Below are positions 1 to 8,548 of a DNA stretch of 25,629 bases, one piece after another; positions within the stretch are counted from its first letter, which is position 1; every line of letters starts with the position of its first letter. Both the position numbers and the translations under genes were made by a program. The notes under the pieces were generated by a model. The model saw nothing but the letters and a program-made list of their open reading frames with translations. It did no database searches and was not told where the DNA came from. The stretch is from an uncultured Ruminococcus sp. (GTDB lineage: Bacteria; Bacillota; Clostridia; Oscillospirales; Ruminococcaceae). The DNA lies in NCBI GenBank assembly GCA_900551505.1, contig URWK01000004.1, positions 1-25,629 of the forward strand, written 5' to 3'.

Positions 1-45
<45 letters not shown>

Positions 46-132
46 GGTGTATACAAATAATAGGGGGGGCTTTATCTCGGCTAACCCAATATAAACCGCC
101 CCTCATATCACCATTCGGCTCACTTTTCCAAA

Positions 133-963
133 TCAGTCATTTCTCATCGCTTTCAGCAATGCTATTTCCTTTGCGTAACCTTCTGAATCGTTCGGTGTCT
201 CGAGGAAAAACGGTAAATCTTTCAATTTCGGATGATTGATAATTCTCTTCACTGCATCAAGCCCAATGCTACCTTCCCCGATTTTCTCGTGCCTGTCCTT
301 GTGACTTGCGAATGGGTTCTTGCTGTCGTTAAGGTGAATTGCTTTCAGCCTTTCAAGTCCTATAATTCTGTCAAATTCTGCAATAACTCCGTCAAGATTA
401 TTCACAATATCATATCCGGCATCGTAAACATGGCAAGTATCAAGGCACACACCAAGTTTCCCGTCAAGTTTCGTTCTGTCAATTATCATTCTGAGTTCTT
501 CAAATTTACTTCCCACTTCCGAACCTTTTCCTGCCATCGTTTCCAGCAAGACCGTAGTGGTCTGCTCCTTTTTAAGCGTAGTATTGAGCATCTCTGATAT
601 GTATTCTATGCCTTTTTCAACGCCTTGTTTAAGATGACTTCCGGGGTGAAAATTATAGTAACTTTCAGGGATATATTCCATTCTCTTAATATCATCTGCG
701 AAAAGTCTTACGGCAAGTTCCCTTGTTTCCTCACTGGCAGAACAAGGATTAAGTACATACGGAGCATGGGCTAAAATCGTACCTATGCCGTTTTCCTCCT
801 TAAACTTCAGGAACTTCTCAATGTCACTCTGGTTTATAGCTCTCGCACCTGCTCCCCTCGGATTTCTGGTGAAAAACTGAAACGTATTACCTCCGAGACT
901 TATTGTTTCTTTCGCCATATGCAAAAATCCGTTTGACGCAGAAAGATGACAACCGATTTTCAT
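133..963 (-). CDS. nfo: Deoxyribonuclease IV (endonuclease IV, AP endonuclease)
   Basis: Cytoplasmic base-excision-repair enzyme that cuts DNA 5' of abasic sites. It is a 276-residue AP-endonuclease-2 TIM barrel, close to the usual 280. The metal ligands of the family are visible: His66 (AHAPY), His106 (NFHPGSH), Glu141 (LETMAG), Asp175 and His178 (LDTCHVYDAGYD), His210 and Asp213 (HLNDSK), Asp223 and His225 (DRHEKIGEG) and Glu255 (FLETP). A longer reading starts three codons upstream at 972, but that ATG lies directly against the SD AAGGAGG (974-980). The ATG at 961-963 has correct spacing and begins MKIGCHLSAS. The SD overlaps the stop codon of the upstream LRR lipoprotein gene, so the two are probably translationally coupled. 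Confidence 0.95.
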   Translation of the reverse strand: MKIGCHLSASNGFLHMAKETISLGGNTFQFFTRNPRGAGARAINQSDIEKFLKFKEENGIGTILAHAPYVLNPCSASEETRELAVRLFADDIKRMEYIPESYYNFHPGSHLKQGVEKGIEYISEMLNTTLKKEQTTTVLLETMAGKGSEVGSKFEELRMIIDRTKLDGKLGVCLDTCHVYDAGYDIVNNLDGVIAEFDRIIGLERLKAIHLNDSKNPFASHKDRHEKIGEGSIGLDAVKRIINHPKLKDLPFFLETPNDSEGYAKEIALLKAMRND

Positions 964-978
964 ATTCTTCATTCCTCC

Positions 979-1872
979 TTAATCTGTAATTTGATAATCT
1001 ATATTGTTTTTCTGTGCATACTCATGTGCGAAACTGTTTTCTTTAACTTCCAGCACAAGATTTTCACAACCGCTAAAAGTATTTTCCTCAATTTCTTCAA
1101 GCGTTTCAGGCAATTTCAGGGTTTTAAGCGTCTTGCAGTCAAGAAATGCCCAGTCCCCTATTGCGAACAGATTTTCCGACAACTCAACATCTTCAAGTAA
1201 TTCACAGCCCGAAAAAGCATTGTCGGAAATTTCTTTTACTGATTTTAACCTGACATTTTTAAGGCTCTTGCAATCCCAAAATGAATTATCTTCCACTTTC
1301 TCAACGCTTTCTGCTGTGACTGACTGAACAATATTATTTCTGCTGAACGAATATTCCCCGATAATTTTCACCGTTTGAGGCACAATAATTTCCGTTTCTG
1401 CCCCCTTATATTCGTAAAGAAATCCATCACCGACCATCACAAAATCCTGCTCAGAATTTTCGAGCCAAAATGTTCCGTCAAATGCATTCATGCCGATTTC
1501 TTTTACAGTTTTCGGAATTTCTATCTTCTCAAGCAACTTGCAATTCTGAAAAGCATTATCCCCTATCTCAATAATCCCATTGGGAACTTCAACATATTTA
1601 ATTTGAACATTTTCATAAAATGCCATATCGCCGATTTCAGTAACCTTTTTACCGTCTATTTCTTCAGGAATTTTAACCGTTTCGGACTGTCCGTTATATC
1701 TTACTATTGAAATTGTTCCGTCATCTTCTTCATAGTCAAAATCTTCCGCCCTGTTTTCTGCAATCGTTTCAGTTTGTTCGACTATGCTTTCAGAAAATGT
1801 ATCTTCGTTTTTCTGTGTTGTACAGCCTGTCAATAAAATGCATATCGCAGTCAATAGCAGGAATTTTCTCAT
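979..1872 (-). CDS. BspA-type leucine-rich-repeat lipoprotein
   Basis: 297-residue surface lipoprotein. The N-terminus is a signal peptide with a lipobox ending LLTGC, so Cys17 should be lipidated and the protein anchored outside the membrane. A short acidic linker (about 18-55) is followed by roughly seven LRR_5/BspA-type repeats of about 22-24 residues, each with a core like EIGDNAFQNCKLLEKIEIP. Such repeats mediate protein or surface binding in other bacteria; no ligand can be named here. The start at 1872 has the SD GGGAGG eight bases upstream. It is followed after 15 bases by nfo, whose SD overlaps this stop codon. The pairing with a repair enzyme looks like simple operon packing and not a shared function. 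Confidence 0.85.
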   Translation of the reverse strand: MRKFLLLTAICILLTGCTTQKNEDTFSESIVEQTETIAENRAEDFDYEEDDGTISIVRYNGQSETVKIPEEIDGKKVTEIGDMAFYENVQIKYVEVPNGIIEIGDNAFQNCKLLEKIEIPKTVKEIGMNAFDGTFWLENSEQDFVMVGDGFLYEYKGAETEIIVPQTVKIIGEYSFSRNNIVQSVTAESVEKVEDNSFWDCKSLKNVRLKSVKEISDNAFSGCELLEDVELSENLFAIGDWAFLDCKTLKTLKLPETLEEIEENTFSGCENLVLEVKENSFAHEYAQKNNIDYQITD

Positions 1873-1896
1873 TCAGCCAACCTCCCGATAAATAAT

Positions 1897-1924
1897 AAAG
1901 GACAGATTTTTTAATCTGCCCTTT
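1897..1924 (-). terminator. Stem-loop after gpmI, weak terminator or 5' leader hairpin
   Basis: AAAGGGCAGATT and AATCTGTCCTTT pair on the minus strand (one G-U, which would be A-C on the plus strand) around an AAAA loop, followed by a broken T-rich run. It lies 31 bases after the gpmI stop. It could end the glycolytic transcript, or form the first structure of the LRR-nfo mRNA if the neighbouring promoter is used. Confidence 0.5.
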
Positions 1925-1925
1925 T

Positions 1926-1955
1926 ATTATATCATATATTGAATGTATTATGCAA
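1926..1955 (-). promoter_or_regulatory. Candidate sigma-A promoter for LRR lipoprotein-nfo
   Basis: TTGCAT (1950-1955), an 18-bp spacer and TATAAT (1926-1931) on the minus strand, immediately after the gpmI stop codon. The -10 is perfect and the -35 matches four of six bases. It would start transcription at the hairpin at 1897-1924. Confidence 0.4.
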
Positions 1956-3470
1956 TTACTTTATGATAGAAACGCCTGTCATTTCTTCCGGCTGTTCAAG
2001 TCCGAGAATCCTGAGCATTGTCGGAGCGATGTCGGCAAGTACGCCACCTTCACGGAGTTCGCAGTCTTCGCCGACTACGATGAACGGTACTGGGTTTGTT
2101 GTATGAGCTGTGAACGGCGAACCGTCATCTTCATACATCTTGTCAGCGTTTCCGTGGTCAGCAGTGATGAGGGCAACGCCACCCTTGTTAACAACTGTAT
2201 CAACTACAGCTCCTACACAAGTATCAACCGCTTCAACCGCATTTACAGCCGCATCAAACACACCTGTATGACCTACCATGTCGCAGTTTGCGAAATTGAG
2301 AATCATTACATCGAACTTGTCTGAATTCATAGCGTTTACAGCCTTTGTGGCAACTTCATAAGCTGACATTGAAGGCTTGAGGTCGTATGTTGCAACTTCC
2401 TTCGGAGAATTTACAAGTATTCTTTCTTCGCCTTCGTACTGCTTTTCAACACCGCCGTTAAAGAAGAATGTTACATGAGCATACTTTTCTGTTTCCGCAA
2501 TTCTGAGCTGTTTCAAGCCTTTTTCGGAAATATATTCGCCGAAAGTATTGTTGAGTGACTGAGGTTTGAAAGCTACTTCAACATTCGGCATTGTTGCATC
2601 GTACTGAGTGAAGCAAACGAACTTGATGTTGAGGAAATCTCTTTCAAAGCCTGTGAACTTGTCATCAACGAAAGTTCTTGTAATTTCTCTTGCTCTGTCA
2701 GGACGGAAGTTGAAGAAAATCATGCTGTCGCCTGACTTGACTGTTGCGTCCTTTGCACAAACGCAAGGAATTACAAATTCGTCTGTAACGCCTGCATCGT
2801 AAGATTTCTGCATAGCTTCGGCAGGGTCGGCAATAAATTCACCAACGCCGTTTACCATTGCATCATAAGTTTTCTTTACTCTGTCCCAGTTGTTATCTCT
2901 GTCCATCGCATAGTAACGACCGCTGATTGTAGCGATTTCGCCAATGCCGATTTCTTTCATCTTTGCAACGAGTTCTTCGACAAATTCCTTACCGCTTGAC
3001 GGAGGAACATCACGGCCGTCCATGAAACAGTGAACATAAACTTTTGAAAGTCCCTTTTTCTTCGCCATGTCGAGAAGTCCGTAAAGATGTGTGTTGTGGC
3101 TGTGAACACCACCGCTTGAGAGAAGTCCCATAAGGTGAAGTGCTGAATTGTTCTTTATGCAATTGTCCATTGCATCGCAGATAGCTTCATTTTTAAGAAC
3201 ATCACCGTCATCAATAGCCTTTGTAATTCTTGTAAGCTCCTGATATACAATCCTTCCTGCACCGATATTTGTGTGACCAACTTCGGAGTTACCCATCTGA
3301 CCGTCCGGAAGACCTACACACATACCACTTGCACCAATCATTGTGTTCGGGCATTCCTTGAGGTACTTTTCGAGATAAGGTTTCTTTGCACTTCTGATAG
3401 CATTGCCGTAGTCACTTGGATTATATCCGAAACCGTCCATTATAATTAAAGCAACAGGTCTTTTTGCCAT
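1956..3470 (-). CDS. gpmI: 2,3-bisphosphoglycerate-independent phosphoglycerate mutase
   Basis: Interconverts 3- and 2-phosphoglycerate in the cytosol with two Mn ions. At 504 residues it matches the iPGM family (about 510). The N-terminal metal Asp is in IIMDGFG, the phospho-carrying Ser in DGQMGNSEVGH, and further family motifs include HSHNTHLYGLLD, CFMDGRDVPP, GRYYAMDRD, FFNFRPDRARE, ANCDMVGHTG, TADHGNAD and the metal His in FTAHTTNPVP. The SD AAAGGA precedes ATG 3470. It is the last gene of pgk-tpiA-gpmI, 43 bases after tpiA, so three consecutive lower-glycolysis steps are co-expressed. The cofactor-independent mutase is the usual form in Clostridia. Confidence 0.97.
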   Translation of the reverse strand: MAKRPVALIIMDGFGYNPSDYGNAIRSAKKPYLEKYLKECPNTMIGASGMCVGLPDGQMGNSEVGHTNIGAGRIVYQELTRITKAIDDGDVLKNEAICDAMDNCIKNNSALHLMGLLSSGGVHSHNTHLYGLLDMAKKKGLSKVYVHCFMDGRDVPPSSGKEFVEELVAKMKEIGIGEIATISGRYYAMDRDNNWDRVKKTYDAMVNGVGEFIADPAEAMQKSYDAGVTDEFVIPCVCAKDATVKSGDSMIFFNFRPDRAREITRTFVDDKFTGFERDFLNIKFVCFTQYDATMPNVEVAFKPQSLNNTFGEYISEKGLKQLRIAETEKYAHVTFFFNGGVEKQYEGEERILVNSPKEVATYDLKPSMSAYEVATKAVNAMNSDKFDVMILNFANCDMVGHTGVFDAAVNAVEAVDTCVGAVVDTVVNKGGVALITADHGNADKMYEDDGSPFTAHTTNPVPFIVVGEDCELREGGVLADIAPTMLRILGLEQPEEMTGVSIIK

Positions 3471-3513
3471 TCTATATCATTCCTTTCACTTTTATATCGG
3501 AAAAAAACAGTTA

Positions 3514-4290
3514 TCAGCCTTCAACAGCAGCCTGAACTATAGTATTGAAATCAGCAGCCTTGAGTGAAGCACCGCCGATAAGTCCACCGTCAACATTTGG
3601 CTTTGAGAGGAGTTCAGCACAGTTCTTTGCATTCATAGAACCGCCATACTGGATTGTAACAGCTTCAGCAGTTTCGTTATCGTAAATCTTTGCGAGAGTT
3701 GCACGGATAAATCCGCAAACTTCTTCAGCCTGTTCAGCAGTAGCAGTCTTGCCTGTACCGATAGCCCATACAGGTTCGTAAGCGATAACAGTCTTCTTAA
3801 CGTCTTCAGCAGAAACGTTAAAGAGGTCAAGCTTAATCTGACGTGCGATAACTTCTTCTGTAATGTTGCATTCACGTTCCCAGAGGAGTTCGCCTACGCA
3901 AACGATTGGCTTAAGACCTGCTTCAAGTGCGGCTTTGGTTCTCTTGTTTACTGTTTCGTCAGTTTCACCGAAATACTGTCTTCTTTCTGAGTGACCGATT
4001 ACAACATATTCAACGCCGAGTTCTGTAAGCATATCTGCTGAAATTTCGCCTGTAAATGCACCGCTCTTTTCAAAGTGAACATTTTCAGCACCGATTTTAA
4101 CATTTGAACCCTTTGTAGCTTCGATAGCTGTTTCAAGGTTTGTGAAAGGTACGCAAGCGATTACTTCAACTTTTCCTTCAGCATTTGCAACGAGAGGCTT
4201 AATAGCTTCGAGAAGTTCCTTAGCTTCAGGTCTTGTCTTGTTCATTTTCCAGTTTCCGGCGATGATAGCTTTTCTTACATTCTTATTCAT
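3514..4290 (-). CDS. tpiA: Triosephosphate isomerase
   Basis: Interconverts dihydroxyacetone phosphate and glyceraldehyde-3-phosphate. It is a 258-residue TIM barrel. Catalytic residues are Asn13 and Lys15 (AGNWKMN), His100 (VIGHSERR) and Glu172 (AYEPVWAIGTG); the phosphate-gripping loop and the GGSMNAKN and GGLIGGASL segments are intact. An upstream in-frame ATG at 4305 would add five residues (MRNFI). The ATG at 4288-4290 is preferred because the SD GAGGAA sits at normal distance before it and the product then begins MNKNVRKAIIAGNWK. It lies 86 bases after pgk, with an intercistronic hairpin between, and 43 bases before gpmI. Confidence 0.96.
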   Translation of the reverse strand: MNKNVRKAIIAGNWKMNKTRPEAKELLEAIKPLVANAEGKVEVIACVPFTNLETAIEATKGSNVKIGAENVHFEKSGAFTGEISADMLTELGVEYVVIGHSERRQYFGETDETVNKRTKAALEAGLKPIVCVGELLWERECNITEEVIARQIKLDLFNVSAEDVKKTVIAYEPVWAIGTGKTATAEQAEEVCGFIRATLAKIYDNETAEAVTIQYGGSMNAKNCAELLSKPNVDGGLIGGASLKAADFNTIVQAAVEG

Positions 4291-4335
4291 GATAAAATTC
4301 CTCACTAATTTTTTATCTTATTATTCAAATTTCTT

Positions 4336-4357
4336 GGGCGGGTTTGTTAGCCCGCCC
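4336..4357 (-). other. GC-rich intercistronic stem-loop between pgk and tpiA
   Basis: GGGCGGG and CCCGCCC form a perfect 7-bp stem with an 8-nt loop in the 86-base gap. The sequence after it on the minus strand is A-rich, not T-rich, so it is unlikely to be an efficient terminator. It is better placed to protect the 3' end of pgk mRNA or to tune tpiA-gpmI expression. Confidence 0.5.
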
Positions 4358-4376
4358 CGAAAAAATCTTTAATTAA

Positions 4377-5600
4377 TTACTTGTCAGCGATAACAGCGAT
4401 ACCCGGAAGAACTTTGCCTTCAAGATATTCGAGTGAAGCACCGCCACCTGTTGAGATGTGGCTCATCTTGTCAGCGAAACCGAGCTGAATAACTGCTGCT
4501 GCCGAGTCACCGCCGCCGATGATTGTTGTAGCATCTGTTTCAGCGAGTGAGCTTGCAACTGCGATAGTACCCTTTGCAAGTACAGGGTTTTCAAATACAC
4601 CCATAGGACCGTTCCAAACTACAGTCTTTGCAGATTTTACAGCATCAGCAAAGAGTTTCTGTGTAGCTGTACCGATGTCAAGACCCATCTTGTCAGCAGG
4701 GATTGAATCAACAGAAACATTTTCAACTGTGATTTCAGCATCAATCGGATTAGGGAATTCAGCTGCAATAGTTGTATCAACAGGAAGGAGAAGTGTCTTG
4801 CCGAGCTTTTCAGCCTTTTCAATCATTTCCTTGCAGTAGTCAATCTTTGTATCGTCAACAAGTGATTTACCTACTTCGTAACCCTTAGCCTTGAGGAATG
4901 TGTAAGCCATACCGCCACCGATAATAAGTGTATCACACTTTTCGAGGAGGTTTGAGATAACGTTGAGTTTATCGGCAACCTTTGCACCGCCGAGGATAGC
5001 AACGAAAGGTCTTACAGGATTTTCAACGGCATTGCCAAGGAAGTTAATTTCTTTCTGCATGAGATAACCAACGGCTGTTTCCTTAACGAACTTTGTAACG
5101 CCTGCTGTTGAAGCATGAGCTCTGTGTGCTGAACCGAAAGCGTCCATTACGAATACTTCATTGTTTACGAGGTCAGCGAGTTCCTTTGAGAAAGCTTCGC
5201 CGTTCTTGGTTTCTTCAGCACCTCTGAATCTTGTATTCTGGAGAAGAACAACATCACCGTCAGCCATTTCGGCAACAGCTTTCTTTGCATTTTCGCCTAC
5301 AACAGTATCATCATTTGCGAAAGTAACCTTTGCAGGTGCGAGAACTTCTGCAAGTCTTACGGCAACAGGAGCAAGTGAGAACTTTTCTTCAGGGCCGTTC
5401 TTAGGCTTGCCGAGGTGTGAGCAAAGAACTACTTTGCCTCCGTCTGCAATGAGCTTCTTTATAGTCGGGAGAGCAGCAACGATTCTGTTGTCGTTTGTGA
5501 TAACGCCGTCCTTGAGCGGAACATTGAAGTCACAACGAACAAGTACATATTTGCCCTTTACGTTAATGTCATCTACTGATACTTTGTTTAAACCAGCCAT
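4377..5600 (-). CDS. pgk: Phosphoglycerate kinase
   Basis: ATP-generating glycolytic step from 1,3-bisphosphoglycerate to 3-phosphoglycerate. At 407 residues it is slightly above the usual 390-400. N-domain substrate motifs are VLVRCDFNVPL, CSHLGKPK, NTRF and SAHRAHAST; C-domain nucleotide motifs are LGGAKVADK, GGGMAYTFL, WNGPMGVFE and GGGDSAAAV, plus STGGGASLEYLEG near the end. SD AAAGGAAG precedes ATG 5600. First gene of pgk-tpiA-gpmI. Its 5' leader holds a 6-bp stem-loop (5637-5657). The usual upstream partner gap is not adjacent; the gene before it is degV. Confidence 0.97.
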   Translation of the reverse strand: MAGLNKVSVDDINVKGKYVLVRCDFNVPLKDGVITNDNRIVAALPTIKKLIADGGKVVLCSHLGKPKNGPEEKFSLAPVAVRLAEVLAPAKVTFANDDTVVGENAKKAVAEMADGDVVLLQNTRFRGAEETKNGEAFSKELADLVNNEVFVMDAFGSAHRAHASTAGVTKFVKETAVGYLMQKEINFLGNAVENPVRPFVAILGGAKVADKLNVISNLLEKCDTLIIGGGMAYTFLKAKGYEVGKSLVDDTKIDYCKEMIEKAEKLGKTLLLPVDTTIAAEFPNPIDAEITVENVSVDSIPADKMGLDIGTATQKLFADAVKSAKTVVWNGPMGVFENPVLAKGTIAVASSLAETDATTIIGGGDSAAAVIQLGFADKMSHISTGGGASLEYLEGKVLPGIAVIADK

Positions 5601-5636
5601 GTAAATTTACTTCCTTTCAAAAACAAATCTTTTCTT

Positions 5637-5657
5637 GTCGGATTTACAGTTTCCGAC
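5637..5657 (-). other. Stem-loop in the pgk leader
   Basis: GTCGGA and TCCGAC pair over a 9-nt loop, 36 bases upstream of the pgk start. A/T-rich DNA just upstream (5660-5700) has TATAAA/TATTAT-like -10 candidates but no convincing -35, so the pgk promoter is only approximately located. Confidence 0.35.
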
Positions 5658-5787
5658 CGCTATTTATATTTTATAATATTTTGTGCGATTTAGCAAGTCC
5701 TATAATCATTTTTTTTCAAAAAGTTCATACAGGTCAACCGTCTGAATATGTACATTTTACACAATCGGAAGCGTGTGAAAATTTTTT

Positions 5788-6657
5788 TTATTTCTTCTTA
5801 CCCTTGAAAACTACGCCTAACATCTTAGGACCTGAGTTTGTGGCAACGGCTGCACCTATCTGACATTTCCATTCAGGCGGATAACCGAATTTCTTTGTCA
5901 TAGCGTCAGCAAGTTCATTGCAGTCGTCCTTGTTTTCGCCATAAAGAAGAACATAAGGGAATTTCGGAAGCATCTTTTTGTCTGCTGTCTGTACAAGTTT
6001 CGAGATAATGTTCTTTTCTCCCATTACTTTATCTTCCATAGTAACGTCCCCGTCTGCAATCTTAATAATAGGTTTTATTCCGAGCAGGTCGCCGATAAGT
6101 GCCGCACCTTTTGAAACCTTGCCTGACTGCTTTACATACTTGAGAGAATACGGTGCAAAGTAAAGTTCTGCCGTTTCAAACCAGTCATTGAGATAGTCAA
6201 GAATTTCTTCAGGTGTTGAACCCTTGTAACTTTTCAGAGCTGCCTGTCTTACCGGATAGCCATAAGCACCCGTGTAATTTCTTGAATCAATGATGTGTAT
6301 TCTGGTTGTACTGTTTTCAGGGTTTGCCATGAAGCTTTCTCTTGCCTTGATAGCGGAATTGTAGCTTCCCGAACCTGTTGAAGATATCGTTACCACAATA
6401 ATGTCTGTGTAACCTTCGTTGTGAATATCTTCAAAAGCCTTTTTGTATTCAGAAGCTGTAACCTGTGATGTCTTCGGAATACCGCCGTCCTTCTCCATCA
6501 TTTTGAAGAACTCGTCATTTGTGAAGTCCTGACGTTCTCTGTAAGTCTTTCCGCTGATTTCAACTTCGATATTCATAACTTTTACATTGTAAATCTGTTC
6601 AAACTCCACATCAATATCGCTTGCAGAATCGGTGAGTATTTTTATTTTGTGTTCCAT
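5788..6657 (-). CDS. DegV family fatty-acid-binding protein (copy 1)
   Basis: 289-residue DegV/FakB-type protein, which binds a fatty acid between two alpha/beta lobes and in Gram-positives can present it to the fatty acid kinase FakA. Family motifs are LTDSASDI at the N-terminus, IPKTSQVT (head-group-binding Ser/Thr), VVTISSTGSGSYNSA and IIDSRNYTGAYG. No FakA/DAK gene is present in the window. It is a close paralogue of the protein at 7121-7993; their C-terminal EWxCQIGAAVA segments are nearly identical. An SD-like AGAGG lies before ATG 6657. It appears to be the last gene of trmL-degV-hicB-degV, 57 bases after the HicB-like gene. Confidence 0.9.
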   Translation of the reverse strand: MEHKIKILTDSASDIDVEFEQIYNVKVMNIEVEISGKTYRERQDFTNDEFFKMMEKDGGIPKTSQVTASEYKKAFEDIHNEGYTDIIVVTISSTGSGSYNSAIKARESFMANPENSTTRIHIIDSRNYTGAYGYPVRQAALKSYKGSTPEEILDYLNDWFETAELYFAPYSLKYVKQSGKVSKGAALIGDLLGIKPIIKIADGDVTMEDKVMGEKNIISKLVQTADKKMLPKFPYVLLYGENKDDCNELADAMTKKFGYPPEWKCQIGAAVATNSGPKMLGVVFKGKKK

Positions 6658-6714
6658 GATTGACCTCTACTTCCTTTAATTATAAATTTGATTGTCATTA
6701 TTTTGTCAGCATAT

Positions 6715-7116
6715 TCAGAACTCCTCAAGGTTAAGTTCTTCTATAAGTGCTTTTTTTAATATTCTTGAAAAGTTGATATTCTTTGAAACCGCATAATCAT
6801 TAAGCCACTTCGGTATAAGAAGTGTTTTTTTTACGGTCCTTGTGTCATGTTTTCTGAGATATTCAACCGTTACAAAGTCCACCGCAACCATAAACCAGCC
6901 TTCCGGAACATCTATCTTTTCCGGATTTGTCGGAACGTGTACAAGCCCGTTTAATTCAGGGCAACCCATTATTTTTTTCCCTATTTCGTCAAGTATATTT
7001 AAGTATGCCTGTTCTATACTTGTTCCTGTTGCGTAACATTCCGGAATATCGGGGACTTTAACTTCATAACCGTCCTCCGTCTTTCTGAAAAGTGCAGGAT
7101 ATATAATATTGTTCAT
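6715..7116 (-). CDS. Orphan HicB-family protein
   Basis: 133 residues. The N-terminal half has the partial RNase-H-like HicB fold (YPALFRKTEDGYEVKVPDIP and CYATGTSIEQAYLNI). The C-terminal half, from about residue 95 (VKKTLLIPKWLNDYA and SRILKKALIEEL), looks like the DNA-binding helix region of HicB antitoxins. HicB normally neutralises the HicA mRNA interferase, but no HicA ORF lies in the 4-bp gap upstream or the 57-bp gap downstream. It has no recognisable SD: ATG follows the stop of the upstream degV after four bases (TGATAAGATG), so translation probably depends on re-initiation. It may be a solitary regulator or a relic antitoxin. Family call is fairly sure; function is not known. Confidence 0.75.
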   Translation of the reverse strand: MNNIIYPALFRKTEDGYEVKVPDIPECYATGTSIEQAYLNILDEIGKKIMGCPELNGLVHVPTNPEKIDVPEGWFMVAVDFVTVEYLRKHDTRTVKKTLLIPKWLNDYAVSKNINFSRILKKALIEELNLEEF

Positions 7117-7120
7117 CTTA

Positions 7121-7993
7121 TCAGTTGTTTTTCACACTCCTTATTACGAAACCCGCAACTTTATGACCTGCATTTGAAGCAACCGCCGCTCCTATCTGAC
7201 AAGTCCACTCCGGAGAGTAACCGAGTTTCTTTGTAAGCTCCTTTTCAAGTTCATCCGAAACTGTCGGGTCACTTCCTGTAATGATAATATAAGGTGTCTT
7301 TGGTATCATATCACGCTGAGCAATTTCGACAAGTTTCGGGATAATATTTTTTTCACCTCTCACCTTGTCTATAACCTTTGAAACTCCGTCAGATATTTTT
7401 ATTATCGGACGCAATCCAAGCAGTTCCCCCGCAAATGCCGCAGCTGCCGAAATTCTTCCGGACTTCTTTGCGTATTTCAGGTTATATGATGCAAAATATA
7501 CACCTGCACATTCAAACCATTCATTCAGATAATTTATTACTTCTCCAGGCTCTGCACCCTTTGAAATCTTTATTGCGGACTGCATAAGCGGATAACCGTA
7601 AACGCCTGTGTAATTCTTTGAATCAATGATATGAATATGCAGATTGTTGGCATCCTTGTGATTCTCAAAGAAATTTTCCCTTGCAAGCACCGCAGAATTG
7701 TAAGTATTTGAACCAGTTGACGAAATGGTCACAACAATTATGTCTGTGTAACCTTCCGTGAATATTTCGTTGAAGGCTATTTCAAATTCATATGCGGTAA
7801 TCTGTGAAGTCTTCGGGATTTCCGGCGAACTGTCCATCATTGCGTAGAACTGTTCGTTTGTGAAGTCTTCACGTTCCCTGTAACTTTTTCCGTCAATTGA
7901 TACTGGAAAATTCATTATCTTTATATCATACTTTTTTTCAAATTCCTTGTCTATGTCACAAGCCGAATCTGTCAGAAGTTTTATTTTCCTCAT
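7121..7993 (-). CDS. DegV family fatty-acid-binding protein (copy 2)
   Basis: 290 residues from the preferred start at 7993 (MRKIKLLTDSACDID). An upstream ATG at 8032 would overlap trmL and add 13 residues with no DegV homology, so I reject it. The SD AAAGGA is somewhat far (about 13-14 bases) from the chosen ATG. Motifs match copy 1: LTDSACDI, IPKTSQIT, VVTISSTGSNTYNSA, IIDSKNYTGVYG, GRISAAAAFAGELLG. The two copies probably arose by duplication, with the HicB-like gene now between them; copies with different fatty-acid preference are common in Firmicutes. It lies 29 bases after trmL. Confidence 0.9.
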   Translation of the reverse strand: MRKIKLLTDSACDIDKEFEKKYDIKIMNFPVSIDGKSYREREDFTNEQFYAMMDSSPEIPKTSQITAYEFEIAFNEIFTEGYTDIIVVTISSTGSNTYNSAVLARENFFENHKDANNLHIHIIDSKNYTGVYGYPLMQSAIKISKGAEPGEVINYLNEWFECAGVYFASYNLKYAKKSGRISAAAAFAGELLGLRPIIKISDGVSKVIDKVRGEKNIIPKLVEIAQRDMIPKTPYIIITGSDPTVSDELEKELTKKLGYSPEWTCQIGAAVASNAGHKVAGFVIRSVKNN

Positions 7994-8022
7994 AGTTAAA
8001 AATATTTCCTTTCTGTGTGGTG

Positions 8023-8526
8023 TTATTCCCATTCAAATTCAGTAAGGTTTCCTTCTATCTGAAGTTCGGGATAATCCCATTGTCGCAGTACTTCATATAC
8101 TGCTATAGCTACCGAATTTGAAAGGTTAAGGCTTCTCAAAGTATTTCTCATAGGTATTCTTATACAAGTTTCAGGGTACTTTACAAGCAGACTTTCCGGC
8201 AACCCCGCATCTTCCCTCCCAAATATAAGATATACAGGTTTTTCGGGATTATACTTAATATCGCTGTGTATATTCCTGCCTTTTGTGGTACAGAAGTAAA
8301 AATCACCGCTGTTCTTACTGAAAAAGTCCTCAATATTGTTATAGTAACTTATATCAAGCTTGTCCCAGTAGTCAAGACCTGCTCTTTTTAGTTTTTTGTC
8401 ATCAATTTCAAAACCCAGAGGTCTGACAAGATGTAATCCTGCTCCCGTGACCGCAGAAGTCCTTGCAATATTCCCTGTATTTTGCGGAATCTGCGGTTCA
8501 ACAAGAACTATATTGAGATTGTGCAT
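8023..8526 (-). CDS. trmL: tRNA (cytidine/uridine-34-2'-O)-methyltransferase, TrmL family
   Basis: 167-residue SPOUT-fold methyltransferase that uses S-adenosylmethionine to methylate the wobble ribose of certain leucine tRNAs. The size is typical (about 155-170). The family motifs are EPQIPQNTGNIARTSA at the N-terminus, FGREDAGLPE in the middle, and IPMRNTLRSLNLSNSVAIAVYE forming the knotted SAM site at the C-terminus. SD AAGGAG lies six bases before ATG 8526. It sits 22 bases after the pdxK-like gene, within the leftward operon. Confidence 0.92.
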   Translation of the reverse strand: MHNLNIVLVEPQIPQNTGNIARTSAVTGAGLHLVRPLGFEIDDKKLKRAGLDYWDKLDISYYNNIEDFFSKNSGDFYFCTTKGRNIHSDIKYNPEKPVYLIFGREDAGLPESLLVKYPETCIRIPMRNTLRSLNLSNSVAIAVYEVLRQWDYPELQIEGNLTEFEWE

Positions 8527-8548
8527 AAATTTCTCCTTTTCCGAATAT

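Noticed and set aside
6658..7125. Complete HicAB toxin-antitoxin pair
   Set aside because: No HicA-sized ORF exists on either side; the gaps are 57 and 4 bases.
8023..8032. Overlapping upstream start for the second degV at 8032
   Set aside because: The extra 13 residues lack DegV similarity and an SD; the ATG at 7993 begins the conserved LTDSACDID region.
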